A DNA stretch of 64,000 bases from Pseudisothecium myosuroides (taxonomy: Eukaryota; Streptophyta; Bryopsida; Hypnales; Lembophyllaceae). Position 1 is the stretch's first letter. Every line of letters starts with the position of its first letter. The notes under the pieces were generated by a model. That model was not told the DNA's origin and did no database searches. It saw only the letters and a program-made list of their open reading frames with translations. The DNA is taken from NCBI GenBank assembly GCA_951799445.1, contig OX637296.1:6138001-6202000 (forward strand), given 5' to 3'. Shown in pieces: positions 36,930 through 47,273 of this stretch. A program made the position numbers and the translations under genes.

Positions 36930-37679
36930 TTGACCAAATGATTGCAAAATCCAACAAACTATGCAAGGTGATATGGACAAGAAGGGCAATTCAATATAAA
37001 TAACTTGGTTGTATACAAACTCTTCTCACAAATTCTAAAAACTCAATGAGGATAGTAGTTCCCAAGATATTCTAGAAAGCTTTGCAAATGGGCTAAAGTG
37101 GGAGAGAGGATAATTATGGGCCACCTTTTTACAACTTAGAGCCCACCTACTAACTTTGATATATTAGTGTACAACTTCTATGGTTTGACCTCCAAACATG
37201 GTTCCACTTGCATTTTTTAGGGTCAACTTTCTAACATTTGAAAAATTATATTAGCAACATTCTTGGTGTCTCCAATATATTATGTTCATGAATAACTTGG
37301 TGATAGCAAGGTTTATCTAGGATGCAACTTTCATATGAAATTTATATAATCCGAAGTCTCAATAACATTTTGATAGTAACAACTTCATAACAAATGCAAA
37401 AAGGAAAGTTACCATTTTGTGATTTTTTCTTTATAATAATAAAAAATGTAAAAAATAAAGAAGATTTCATAAAATTATGGTAACTAATCTAAAGTTGTAA
37501 CTTTGAAAAAAGTCATTGAAATTTGGAATCATATGAAGTTTGAATAGAATTTGCATTTTGTGCCGGGTGAAAGTCATACCAAAGTTGTATTCAATGACAA
37601 AAAGGCATTTTTTAGGTGTAATGACCCCATCTTTTTGAATTTCTAGGACTCGAGTTGAGTTAGTCTTGGGAACTAAAGT

Positions 37680-37982
37680 CATTAGAAGAGATTTGAGGGC
37701 TCTAAGAGCCCGCGAGTTATCAGGCAGTTCCCTGCCTGGGAACTCTGCCACACGCGCAGGCTGACGTGGTTGAGAGAGTGCCACGTCGGATTTTTTTTTT
37801 TTTTTTTTTTTTTTTTCTTCTTACTGTTTTTTTTAAATTTCAGAAGCAAAAATTTTATTTTATTTTATTTTATTTTGGGTAATTAGGATCTGACAGCAGC
37901 CCGATGCTCCCTTCCTGCATCGAGAACAGATCTGGGAACGGGCCTGAAACGGCCCTCCAATGCCCCCAAATCTCTTCTAATG
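37680..37982. mobile_element. CATTAG-family element, unoccupied relative of the retroelement host
   Basis: Starts CATTAGAAGAGATTTGAGGG and ends CCCCCAAATCTCTTCTAATG. It shares both halves with the element that hosts the 40296-47273 retroelement. Where that insertion sits, it has a long T-run (37788-37816) and AT-rich sequence before GGGTAATTAGGATCTGAC. About 80 extra bases beside it (37616-37679 and 37983-37992) are also absent from copy 1. Confidence 0.8.
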
Positions 37983-38398
37983 CAATTGGAGGAATTAACC
38001 CTTAGAAGGTGTTCAAGACCAATAGTGTTTGATATTCAACTAATGACTTTATTGTTCATTGTAGAAACAAAAAATATACCTATTGGTCTAATAATTGAAG
38101 CATTTTGGTGACTACCTTGGTCATAGAGGGCCATAGCTTTAGGGTTCAAACAAATAATAAGCTAAGCTATTATGCACTCTCAAAATGAATGACTAAAGTA
38201 GTGACAATACACAAGTGAATAAATGATATACAATTGTATTCAAGCTCTTTTGAATTTTTGTGTATAGAACTTGATTTTGACCTTCAAATGATTTTCTTTG
38301 ATTTTTGTCCAAAACTAATTAAATAAAATTTTCCAGGTCCAATTTCTACTCAGCAAAAAAAATTCCAAATCACCTAGAAGTGAAGATTCCATTGTAAT

Positions 38399-38664
38399 CA
38401 TTAGAAGAAATTTCAGCCCCTGAACGGGCCGCGAGTTTTGACCCCCCGGGTGCAATTGCAGAAAAAATTCAAATAAAAAATTATTTGATTTCGGGTGCTG
38501 ATGTGGCACTACTTGTACCACTTCAACCTTTTTTATTTTTTTAATATTTTTAAATTAAAAAATTATTATTATTATATTAGTTTTTAATGTTCTGTAATTG
38601 CACCGCAGGGGTGCCGAAAATGATCTATTACCAACCTCTTTCAGGGCTGAAACTTCTTGTAATG
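38399..38664. mobile_element. CATTAG-family element without target duplication
   Basis: Starts CATTAGAAGAAATTTCAGCC and ends GGCTGAAACTTCTTGTAATG. The uninterrupted sequence is in copy 1 near 12358 (GTAAT/TTACAATTACATT), and no base is duplicated. Confidence 0.82.
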
Positions 38665-38973
38665 TTACAATTACATTATCAACTTTGTGGTTTACACTAT
38701 AATACTCTACATTATAATGTATAGCTATATTTAAATTTTGAGATTTTTTTAGCAAATTTTATATTTTTGTGCATTTCCTTCATTTTTTCTTCGAGAGTTC
38801 AAGGTCATTATACATCTTTTTAAGACACTAAAAAATTATGACTTATAGAGAACATCTAGAAAATTGAAAATAATCCTATAAGTTATTGAAGACATGCAAT
38901 TTCATCTTTAAAACATAAAGATAAAAAAAACTTATTTACATGTAGTGGCAAATGGATCATATATATAGTGAAA

Positions 38974-39482
38974 CATTAGAAAAAAAATCAGCCCTCGAGA
39001 AGGCTCCTTCCCTTTGCAAAGGGGCTTTAAGTTCCCCGCAATGGAACTCACAGCCCCTTTGAGGGATAGTGGCTACTATTCATCATCAATGATGAATAGT
39101 GGCCACAAAAAATATATATTCAAAAAAATTAAAAAAATTAAAAATTAAAAAAAAATAATTAAAAAATAATAATAATAATAAAAATAATAATAAAATAATA
39201 TTTCAGGCTGACAAGGATAATTTCGGCCACATCAGATTTGGAAATTTGGAAATTTTATATTTATTTTATTAATAATATTTTTTAAATATTTTTTAAATTA
39301 AAATACTGACCTGACCCGCGCAGTCCTGTGCAGATCAGGCCCTCCAATTTGCCGGCCAAAAAAAATTATTTTTTTATTGTTATTTTTATTTTTTTTCGAT
39401 TTTTTTTCCTTGTTTATTCAGCCAACGTTCCCTGCTGTCCGAGAACTCACAACCCTCCCGAGGGCTCATCTTTGTTCTAATG
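38974..39482. mobile_element. CATTAG-family element without target duplication
   Basis: Starts CATTAGAAAAAAAATCAGCC and ends GGCTCATCTTTGTTCTAATG. Copy 1 near 13588 reads GTGAAA/GGTTTTAATG uninterrupted. 509 bp with a CATCATTGATGATG-like palindrome and low-complexity A/T core. Confidence 0.8.
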
Positions 39483-40295
39483 GGTTCTAATGTTTGACTG
39501 TACGTGGTCATAAACTTTGTCTTTGCATGGTAAATCCATTAGGAAGGACGAGCTCAAGTAGTTCATGCTCTAAGTGAGTAAATGTTTCCTCCAATACGTA
39601 GGCAATCAAGTACACAAATTACATGAACTCTTCAATGTATGGATAATGAACATTTTTGGAGTGGGGACTAATTACATTATAAGAAAAAACAATGTCCGAT
39701 CCAACATGGTAATCAACTTATATATATTGGTTAGGACAATTGATTAGGACATTTTGATTTGAACAAAAATCAGCACATATATGTTGATTTTATATCTTGA
39801 TTTTGTCAAATTTTAAATATATTCTTATTATTCAATAATTTGCCACATAAACTGCCACATCAGCAAATCTTGCCACATAGGCAGGACTACCACGTCAGTA
39901 ACCAACAAATTGGTGCTGAATAATGAATTAAAGTTTCCAAAATAAATTTTACACTTTAAAATTTAACTTTAAAAAACTGAACATTATATTTAAAGTAATT
40001 CAATATATATAGCAATTGAACTTTGAATGCCAAAATTCACCACTATATTCCAATAAGTTCAATGCATACTGCAATTAAACTTTGAAGGGTGCTTACCTTG
40101 GTGATAGAAGGGAAGAGAAGACAAGGTCTTTACACAAAAGGGGGGGGGTAGGAGGTAGGACAACCTACATGGCAGCATTAGAAGAGATTTGAGGGCTCTA
40201 AGAGCCCGCGAGTTATCAGGCAGTTCCCTGCCTGGAAACTCTGCCACATGCGTGCGCTGACGTGGTCGAGAGAGTGCCACGTCGGATTTTTTGTG

Positions 40296-41690
40296 TTTTT
40301 TCTTTTTTTTTCTTTTTTTCTTTTTTCTAGCTTTCATATTCTAGAGCTAGACACAAGAAATTCTAGACATTTGTGAATACGCTCACAATACTAGACACTT
40401 ATTATAGCTGGGATGATTTATTCAAAAAAATTCTATTCCTGGTTCTTCAAAATTGCAAAATTTCGTGATGTAATCACAAGTTCTCTAGACCATGATATGC
40501 TATATCACAATGATCTGGACCCTGATGTAAAGTACCATCTATGTTCAGAAAGAAACAACCAATCATACTGGTCAGCATGACACATTCGTCAGATATGATC
40601 AAAATTGATACAGTAACCAGCAGGATTCAGGTTAGTAACAAAAACTAACAGCTAGTATAACCCAATTATGGTGACTGAGTAACCAAGCCTGTAAGGAGAT
40701 TACGCAAATCCCAGCCTTTTACTGCCGATATTCAAGAGTAATAGACTGAAACGGAATGGTGGTGCACCTAACACGGTGACCAGTAACCATTTGGGGGCTA
40801 TTTTAAATACTCTAATACAACTGGCAACCTTCGTACAAACGGATGAAAAAGCTTATCATTCAACAAAAGAACGAAAGTACCAGGCCATCCTCCAACTTTT
40901 GCTTTACTCTTTAGCAAAGCAGTCACAGTTCTCGCACTCTCTGGAGCTTGCAGTAGCAGTTTGAGTCTGTTTTTTGTGCGGTGGTTAAGAACTGTAAGGA
41001 GACTTTGGAGACTTTTGTGAGTATTCTGGTTGGTTGAAGAGCGCTGAGGAACTTACACACGGAAAGATGTCTACATCACAACAATCTTGCAACACCCAGG
41101 TTGATTGACGAAACTTTGTGGAACTATTGTAGTATTGCCATGCATATTTGTCTGATTTTTTGTTATTTTCACTCTGAGTGAAGGCGATAACAAGCGTACT
41201 AGGGCTGCAGACACCTATTGCAACCTCTCTAACCTCACTATGTGTTATGTGTTATTGGGATGGGCACAGGTGAGGCCCTATACCTCTCGGAGTTTTTTGG
41301 CTGAAAATAAGACAAGTTGGCATATCTTTCTTCCCATGCAACTAGACTATGCTCTTAGAGTTTTTTATATACATAAATTGTCAAAATAATGGTCATATAG
41401 TTGTTTATGACTACACTACTGTTAAGTAGATACTTACGACTTCCAGAACTGCATTCCTGGTGCTTAGCAAAATTTGACAAAACTTAGCTAAGACTCCCCA
41501 GGAAAGAAAGTGAATGTATAAATAGATATATTTGACCAAATGTAGATACAATGCTCAACTTGTGCACACAAACACAAGTAGAAGAGACTTATGGACATGG
41601 TTTTGATATTTTGTATGTTTTTAGACATGAGAGTAAGTGCCTGGAAATTAGCAGAATGATGCCTCTGAAAAGAGGATGTTCCAGAAGCAG
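40296..41690 (+). repeat. 5' long direct repeat (LTR-like)
   Basis: Begins with a pyrimidine tract (TTTTTTCTTTTTTTTTC) and ends CCAGAAGCAG. It matches 45880-47273 base for base except about seven substitutions and one T in the leading run. It contains a TATAAATAG box at 41517 and three possible splice donors (41100, 41270, 41633). Confidence 0.92.
41517..41525 (+). promoter_or_regulatory. TATA box in the 5' repeat
   Basis: TATAAATAG lies about 170 bp before the end of the repeat. It would place transcription start near 41545-41555, giving U3 of about 1.25 kb and a short R-U5. The same box is in the 3' repeat at about 47100. Confidence 0.6.
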
Positions 41691-43449
41691 ATTTTTTTAC
41701 ACTAAATCCATGAGGCACTGGTGAAGTCCCTCCGTCAATCTGCCTATTTCCATGCAAATGCGCTTTTTCTAATTCAAGTGACAAGTTGCAATCTTGCAGG
41801 TCCCACGAAATGGACCAAATTGGCATCCTGATCTGCTGGCAATTGGATACAAGGAGCCCCTGCCGCCCCCCATTCCAGGAGTCCAAGCTACTCTGGCCGC
41901 AATCAACCCTGCCGAAGTGCACAAGTTCATCCAAGAGACCGATTTATCTTCAATCAACTCCGTAGGAGAAGACGGTGAGCCGGCCCTTCTTCTCACAGTA
42001 CTTGACCTTTCTCAATGGTCTCGCATCTTTGAGTGCGCGAACACTGACCTACAAGAAACTCTGAAACGATTACGGGAATTTCATGAAATGTTGCTCCAAA
42101 TTCTGACTGATGATGAGACTGAGCTAGCCAATGCCAAACGGGACACAACGATTGTAGAAGTTGCCATTAGGCATGCTAACAATCAGGTGGAGGAGTCAGT
42201 TTCTCTCTCACAATTGACGATACCAGAGGCTGGTACTTTCAACCACCCGTTTTTAGCAAACCTCAACATTGACGAGGCTCACAAAGCAGCCCTGGAGGAC
42301 TTGCAAGAATCAATTATGACGACACAATTCGAAAAGGAGCAGGACAACTTGGTCGCATCAGGACGGCACCTTTCGGTACCCTTTGTGCCGCAGAGGACGA
42401 TTGAGGATCAGATGGCCGCCAAAGACCACCGTGTCTGGGCAGCAGGCAACATGAACTCACTAGCACCGGTACGTATTTCGACCTGGCGCATCTGGGCTGG
42501 CTTGCAGAAGGGTGATATCGATGAGTGCAAAGATGCTGCTTTGCATGCTAAGAGACTCATCTCCAATGGACAAAACTTAACCAACGCGTTTGCCTTATAC
42601 GGATATGACCACAGCAAGTGCCCAGTAACTTCTGTGAAATTGCATATCAAGCTTGAGGTTCCAACGGCTAATGACCGACGTGACAAACACCCTCAAGAAA
42701 TGTGGAACGTCCACAGGCCTTATCTGCGTTGCGTTTGCCACCCAAAGTCTAGTAACGGCTGCAATGGATCATTCATATGGTGGGATCATGCATGCTATTA
42801 CATGATCAATCATCTGGAGAAATTTTTCCCAGATGACAATTTTCCCACCTTGAAAGCAAAATTCATCGCCTTCCTGATCTGGATGCAAGGTGCAGGCAGA
42901 ACCGCTGTTAGATGCCAGATCGCTTTTGCACAATCACGTTCCTGGATGTGCAAAGGCGCGATACAGTTTGCAAAGAATCCGACTGGGAAGGTACTGGCGG
43001 AGGTGCATGATCTGCCCGGTCCACGTCAAATTGAGCGCATGCTTAAACCTGCATCGTTCTCAATTGCGAATCCAGGTACTCCTAGCAACGCACCTCCTTC
43101 TAAAAGACAAAAAATCAATTTAAACACCCCCCCGAGTGGTAATCGACAGCCTGTTAACGGCGGTTACGGACGAGGCAGGGGTGTAGCGACGATGAGAGGC
43201 CGCGATAACGGCAGAGGGCGTGGGAACGAGAATCAGCATCGCAGATACAACACACCAGCCCAGAGTTCGGCATTTCAATATTTTCCAGCTACACCGTGGA
43301 CTAATAGACTGCAGGTGTTCCAGAGCCCAAGTACTGAACTTGGGGTTACCACAGTAGCTCGCTCGGAATACGCAAACAATGGACCGCGTATTCAAGAAAT
43401 TGATCAGTCTCCCGTTAGAGGAAAGGTTTTAAGTTTTGATGAGGATTAG
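41591..43449 (+). CDS. ORF1, gag-like RG-rich protein (spliced start)
   Basis: The open frame runs from a stop at 41779 to TAG at 43449, but has no ATG for its first 90 or so codons. It begins just after an acceptor (CAATCTTGCAG ending 41799). The best model joins exon 41591-41632 (MDMVLIFCMFLDMR, donor GTAAGTG) to 41800-43449, giving 563 residues. The product has a coiled-coil-like helix (LQETLKRLREFHEMLLQILT), a Cys/Trp/His-rich segment (CVCHPKSSNGCNGSFIWWD), a basic PPSKRQKINL nuclear-type signal, and an RG-rich tail (GGYGRGRG, MRGRDNGRGRG) suited to RNA binding. No CCHC knuckle or protease DSG is seen. A role as nucleocapsid-like partner of the RT is inference. It could also be the N-terminal half of a longer spliced protein with ORF2. 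Confidence 0.75.
41633..41799 (+). other. Predicted intron spanning the repeat/internal border
   Basis: The donor AGA/GTAAGTG at 41633 and the acceptor CTTGCAG ending at 41799 define a 167-nt intron in phase 0. Two other donors in the repeat, CAG/GTTGAT at 41100 (after ATG 41067) and CAG/GTGAGG at 41270 (after ATG 41240), would also join in phase 0. The TATA box favours the 41633 donor. Confidence 0.55.
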
Positions 43450-43510
43450 CAGTTAATCTCAAAGTTACAAGTTCTGTTTTTCTTACGTGAACTTGGTGGG
43501 TTTAGCAGAG

Positions 43511-45658
43511 ATGCAACGGTACCTGTGCAAGGACCAACTTGGCAGACTTGTCATACGAAAGTCTAATGAAAGGCCTACAAAAGGCTACATTATCATTACC
43601 TATCCATGTCGGGCTTTGGAGTGGATAAATTTGCGTCAAATCTTTTCTAACTGTCTGAGTAATTTCGGTTTGGAACACTTAGTTCCTGAGATTGCAAACG
43701 TCATGTTTGCATGGCGTTATCATGAAAATATGGCAGCGTCAATGTATCGACCATCTGAGATTTTTAAAAAAATTTCGTTCTCACAGTTACTTGATCCACA
43801 ATTTGGCTGTGTATGCTTGAAGGTGAAGAGATTCTCGAGATTTCTGGACAGCAGAACTCTGCAGGAGACCTCGAGCTTTGTAAAACCGCAGATCCATGTA
43901 CGTACAACGGACGTCAATATCATTCAGCACCAGGACCTGCGACAAGCAGTTGGAATGGGACTTAACCACATTCCGTTAAAACCGACAAATATCTCAGTGA
44001 GTATCGCTACCGCACTCGATGCATTCTATCAGCTGGTTAGCATTCTTGATCTTGAAAATGCCGGACTTCCCTTAGCTCAGGCTACTGAATGGGTCCGTTT
44101 GCATTGTTTGGACTTGCTTAAAATAGCCTCACAAACCAACAAGGCGGGACTTAGATTCTCGGGTACAGATCTCCTAATGCAGCGTAACGTAAAGAACGAG
44201 ATCAACTGGCTTACAAACCATCTTTTCTGCGCTGGCTTGGACAAAGCCTCCAACAACGCGTGTTTTATCTGCGTTAGACACATTCGGTTGCTTGCTCTCG
44301 AGAGACTCTCAGGTCCCAAGTTCATACCGTGCAGAATTGACTCAAACTGGACTCTTACGTCTAGTATTATAGAACAAATGTCTAGTGAGATTACCAAGCT
44401 TGTACCGGGACTAAGTATCCCGTTTTCAAATTTGCCATACCTAATGGCTACATACAAGCTACACAAAGACAAATATAGATGGTTAACAAATGCTTTCCAA
44501 ACAATTTATTCAAACGTAGCCCAGCTTCTCACGCTTGCTACCATGCAAATACTTGAACAAGTGAAACAGTGGGCTGCCGATACAGTGAAAGGATACACTC
44601 GCTTCCTTCGATGTCACACTTCGATGTTCTGGATGGTCAACTCTTCAGTTGAAGCCGCACTAAATTTTCCTGACAAGATGCATGACATATTTGTTGCTGA
44701 TATTACACGGTGTTACGAGTCGATCCCCCTGGAGGGATCAGACAACCTTCCTGACGCAGTTGCTCATATCATCAAGCTGGGATTTACCCAAGCTAAGATA
44801 GCACATCCCAGAGCTCAACCGTTAATCTGGATCAGGACTCGGAACAACGGACAAGTCGCCCGAGCAACGTGGAATACCAACTGTCCTTCTTACGGGACAT
44901 GGTTCTCCTTAAACGAAATACAACTTGTGGAGATCCATACGTGGCTGATGAAAAATTGTCATGTAGCCCTTGGTGACCGAGTATGGATTCAACAGCTGGG
45001 TATTCCTATGGGTTTCTCCTGCTCACCTTTATGGTGTAACGTATACCTTCTCCACTACGAGATCACCTTCATTCAGCGGTTAGCACGCCTTGGCAGAACA
45101 GATCTCCTGAGCCGCTTTCGATACGCGTATTGCTATATCGATGATTTGTGCTGGGTTAACGCAATCAACCCAATGCAATTCTTATCACCTCAACAAGACA
45201 GATCCAAGGATAATCCATTTTGGATCTATCCGTTAGATGTCTTAGAAATCAAAAGTGAAGTTAGTCGATACTCTGCAACTGATCCTCTGCGAGGTATGCA
45301 GGCGAACTTCATGAATATCGAAATTTCCATCTCTGATGAGGATTCTCAGACATACAAAACGCAAAAGTACGATAAGAGGAGGACTCTTCCCTTTGAGTAC
45401 ACACAATATATCAAGTTCAAGTCCAACCGCCCCATTAAGCAATCGTACAACATCGCAATTTCACAGACAGTTCCCATTCTCTATATCTCGAGCTCTTGGG
45501 AAGCTGCTGCAGCAGAAATTAGAGTGCTGATCAACACCTTGGTCGGCAATGGATTTCGTGAAGATCGGCTCAAACGGATCATAGGACAATTTCTTGAGTC
45601 AGATTCCTTTCCAGGGATCAAATTTGACATTCAAGCACTATGTAATACTCTCAAGTAG
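43511..45658 (+). CDS. ORF2, Penelope/rvt-type reverse transcriptase
   Basis: A 715-residue intact ORF from the first ATG, 61 bases after ORF1 and in another frame. The motifs are those of the Penelope/rvt/telomerase side of RT diversity: GLNHIPLKP (150), DKASNNACFICVRH (244), LMATYKLHKDKYRWL (311), FVADITRCYESIPLEG with catalytic Asp397, GIPMGFSCSPLWCNVY (497), and YIDD (542-545). A thumb-like C-terminus follows (YIKFKSNRPIKQSYNIAISQ, LVGNGFREDRLKRII). All three catalytic Asp are present. The C-terminus ends without a GIY-YIG nuclease, RNase H or integrase. Translation may use a spliced RNA, since TTTTTCTT...TTTAGCAG immediately precedes the ATG. The RT call is near certain. Choosing between the rvt gene family and endonuclease-lacking Penelope elements needs a tree. 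Confidence 0.9.
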   Translation: MQRYLCKDQLGRLVIRKSNERPTKGYIIITYPCRALEWINLRQIFSNCLSNFGLEHLVPEIANVMFAWRYHENMAASMYRPSEIFKKISFSQLLDPQFGCVCLKVKRFSRFLDSRTLQETSSFVKPQIHVRTTDVNIIQHQDLRQAVGMGLNHIPLKPTNISVSIATALDAFYQLVSILDLENAGLPLAQATEWVRLHCLDLLKIASQTNKAGLRFSGTDLLMQRNVKNEINWLTNHLFCAGLDKASNNACFICVRHIRLLALERLSGPKFIPCRIDSNWTLTSSIIEQMSSEITKLVPGLSIPFSNLPYLMATYKLHKDKYRWLTNAFQTIYSNVAQLLTLATMQILEQVKQWAADTVKGYTRFLRCHTSMFWMVNSSVEAALNFPDKMHDIFVADITRCYESIPLEGSDNLPDAVAHIIKLGFTQAKIAHPRAQPLIWIRTRNNGQVARATWNTNCPSYGTWFSLNEIQLVEIHTWLMKNCHVALGDRVWIQQLGIPMGFSCSPLWCNVYLLHYEITFIQRLARLGRTDLLSRFRYAYCYIDDLCWVNAINPMQFLSPQQDRSKDNPFWIYPLDVLEIKSEVSRYSATDPLRGMQANFMNIEISISDEDSQTYKTQKYDKRRTLPFEYTQYIKFKSNRPIKQSYNIAISQTVPILYISSSWEAAAAEIRVLINTLVGNGFREDRLKRIIGQFLESDSFPGIKFDIQALCNTLK

Positions 45659-45814
45659 CATTTGTTGCAGCTATTTCATATGTATACATATATGTACTGA
45701 ATAGAGGTCATATGATATGACAAAGAAACAAAAAGAAAAAAAGTTATTTCCTATTAGTTCTGAGCAAAAACAAGGTTTTACCAGACTTTCAGAACAGCAG
45801 GGGCCTGGTGTGCA

Positions 45815-45851
45815 CCTCAATATGAGGGTACACCAGGTACCCTCATTGAGG
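45815..45851 (+). other. Stem-loop upstream of the 3' repeat
   Basis: CCTCAATATGAGGGTAC pairs with GTACCCTCATTGAGG across a five-base loop (ACCAG). It sits between ORF2 and the purine tract and might be an RNA structure for the RT. It is unique to the internal region. Confidence 0.6.
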
Positions 45852-45863
45852 CTTAGCACTTCC

Positions 45864-45878
45864 AGGGGAGGAGGCGGG
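45864..45878 (+). promoter_or_regulatory. Polypurine tract of the retroelement
   Basis: AGGGGAGGAGGCGGG ends one base before the 3' repeat at 45880, exactly where LTR retroelements prime plus-strand synthesis. No such tract is expected for a target-primed Penelope element. Confidence 0.7.
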
Positions 45879-45879
45879 C

Positions 45880-47273
45880 TTTTTCTTTTTTTTTCTTTTT
45901 TTCTTTTTTCTAGCTTTCATATTCTAGAGCTAGACACAAGAAATTCTAGACATTTGTGAATACGCTCACAATACTAGACACTTATTATAGCTGGGATGAT
46001 TTATTCAAAAAAATTCTATTCTTGGTTCTTCAAAATTGCAAAATTTCGTGATGTAATCACAAGTTCTCTAGACCATGATATGCTATATCACAATGATCTG
46101 GACCCTGATGTAAAGTACCATCTATGTTCAGAAAGAAACAACCAATCATACTGGTCAGCATGACACATTCGTCAGATATGATCAAAATTGATACAGTAAC
46201 CAGCAGGATTCAGGTTAGTAACAAAAACTAACAGCTAGTATAACCCAATTATGGTGACTGAGTAACCAAGCCTGTAAGGAGATTACGCAAATCCCAGCCT
46301 TTTACTGCCGATATTCAAGAGTAATAGACTGAAACGGAATGGTGGTGCACCTAACACGGTGACCAGTAACCATTTGGGGGCTATTTTAAATACTCTAATA
46401 CAACTGGCAACCTTCGTACAAACGGATGAAAAAGCTTATCATTCAACAAAAGAACGAAAGTACCAGGCCATCCTCCAACTTTTGCTTTACTCTTTAGCAA
46501 AGCAGTCATAGTTCTCGCACTCTCTGGAGCTTGCAGTAGCAGTTTGAGTCTGTTTTTTGTGCGGTGGTTAAGAACTGTAAGGAGACTTTGGAGACTTTTG
46601 TGAGTATTCTGGTTGGTTGAAGAGCGCTGAGGAACTTACACACGGAAAGATGTCTACATCACAACAATCTTGCAACACCCAGGTTGATTGACGAAACTTT
46701 GTGGAACTATTGTAGTATTGCCATGCATATTTGTCTGATTTTTTGTTATTTTCACTCTGAGTGAAGGCGATAACAAGCGTACTAGGGCTGCAGACACCTG
46801 TTGCAACCTCTCTAACCTCACTATGTGTTATGTGTTATTGGGATGGGCACAGGTGAGGCCCTGTACCTCTCGGAGTTTTTTGGCTGAAAATAAGACAAGT
46901 TGGCATATCTTTCTTCCCATGCAACTAGACTATGCTCTTAGAGTTTTTTATATACATAAATTGTCAAAATAATGGTCATATAGTTGTTTATGACTACACT
47001 ACTGTTAACTAGATACTTACGACTTCCAGAACTGCATTCCTGGTGCTTAGCAAAATTTGACAAAACTTAGCTAAGACTCCCCAGGAAAGAAAGTGGATGT
47101 ATAAATAGATATATTTGACCAAATGTAGATACAATGCTCAACTTGTGCACACAAACACAAGTAGAAGAGACTTATGGACATGGTTTTGATATTTTGTATG
47201 TTTTTAGACATGAGAGTAAGTGCCTGGAAATTAGCAGAATGATGCCTCTGAAAAGAGGATGTTCCAGAAGTAG
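45880..47273 (+). repeat. 3' long direct repeat (LTR-like)
   Basis: 1394 bp, partner of 40296-41690. Differences seen are C/T, C/T, A/G, A/G, G/C, A/G and C/T, mostly transitions. Confidence 0.92.

Larger units (their letters stand above)
40296..47273 (+). mobile_element. LTR-flanked Penelope/rvt-type retroelement
   Basis: A 6.98-kb unit with direct repeats of about 1394 bp, a gag-like ORF1, an RT ORF2, a purine tract before the 3' repeat and a TATA box in the repeat. The repeats differ at about seven sites with no clear indel. With both ORFs open, the insertion looks recent. Flanking ATTTTTTGTG at 40286-40295 and 47274-47283 fits a 10-bp target duplication. Alternatively the repeat includes the T-run and the duplication is only GTG. 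No integrase, protease, RNase H or GIY-YIG motif was found. The repeats start TTTTTC and end AG, not TG...CA, and no standard tRNA primer site follows the 5' repeat. Confidence 0.85.

Noticed and set aside
41719..41732. TGGTGAAGTCCC after the 5' repeat as a tRNA primer-binding site
   Set aside because: It starts 28 bases beyond the repeat and matches no standard primer tRNA 3' end that I know, so it is not called.
43487..43510. Upstream GTG start for the RT ORF
   Set aside because: The first ATG at 43511 keeps all motifs, and GTG initiation is unlikely in a plant nuclear gene.
43511..45658. Retron, group II intron or telomerase identity for the RT
   Set aside because: There is no maturase domain and no telomerase T-motif/RNA-binding domain that I can see. 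The YKLHK...YRWL, DKASNN and GIPMG...YE pattern fits Penelope/rvt better.
40296..47273. Interpretation as tandem Penelope copies with pseudo-LTRs
   Set aside because: It cannot be excluded. The purine tract at the 3' repeat, equal repeat lengths and a flanking duplication favour true LTR-like ends, so it is kept as the alternative.
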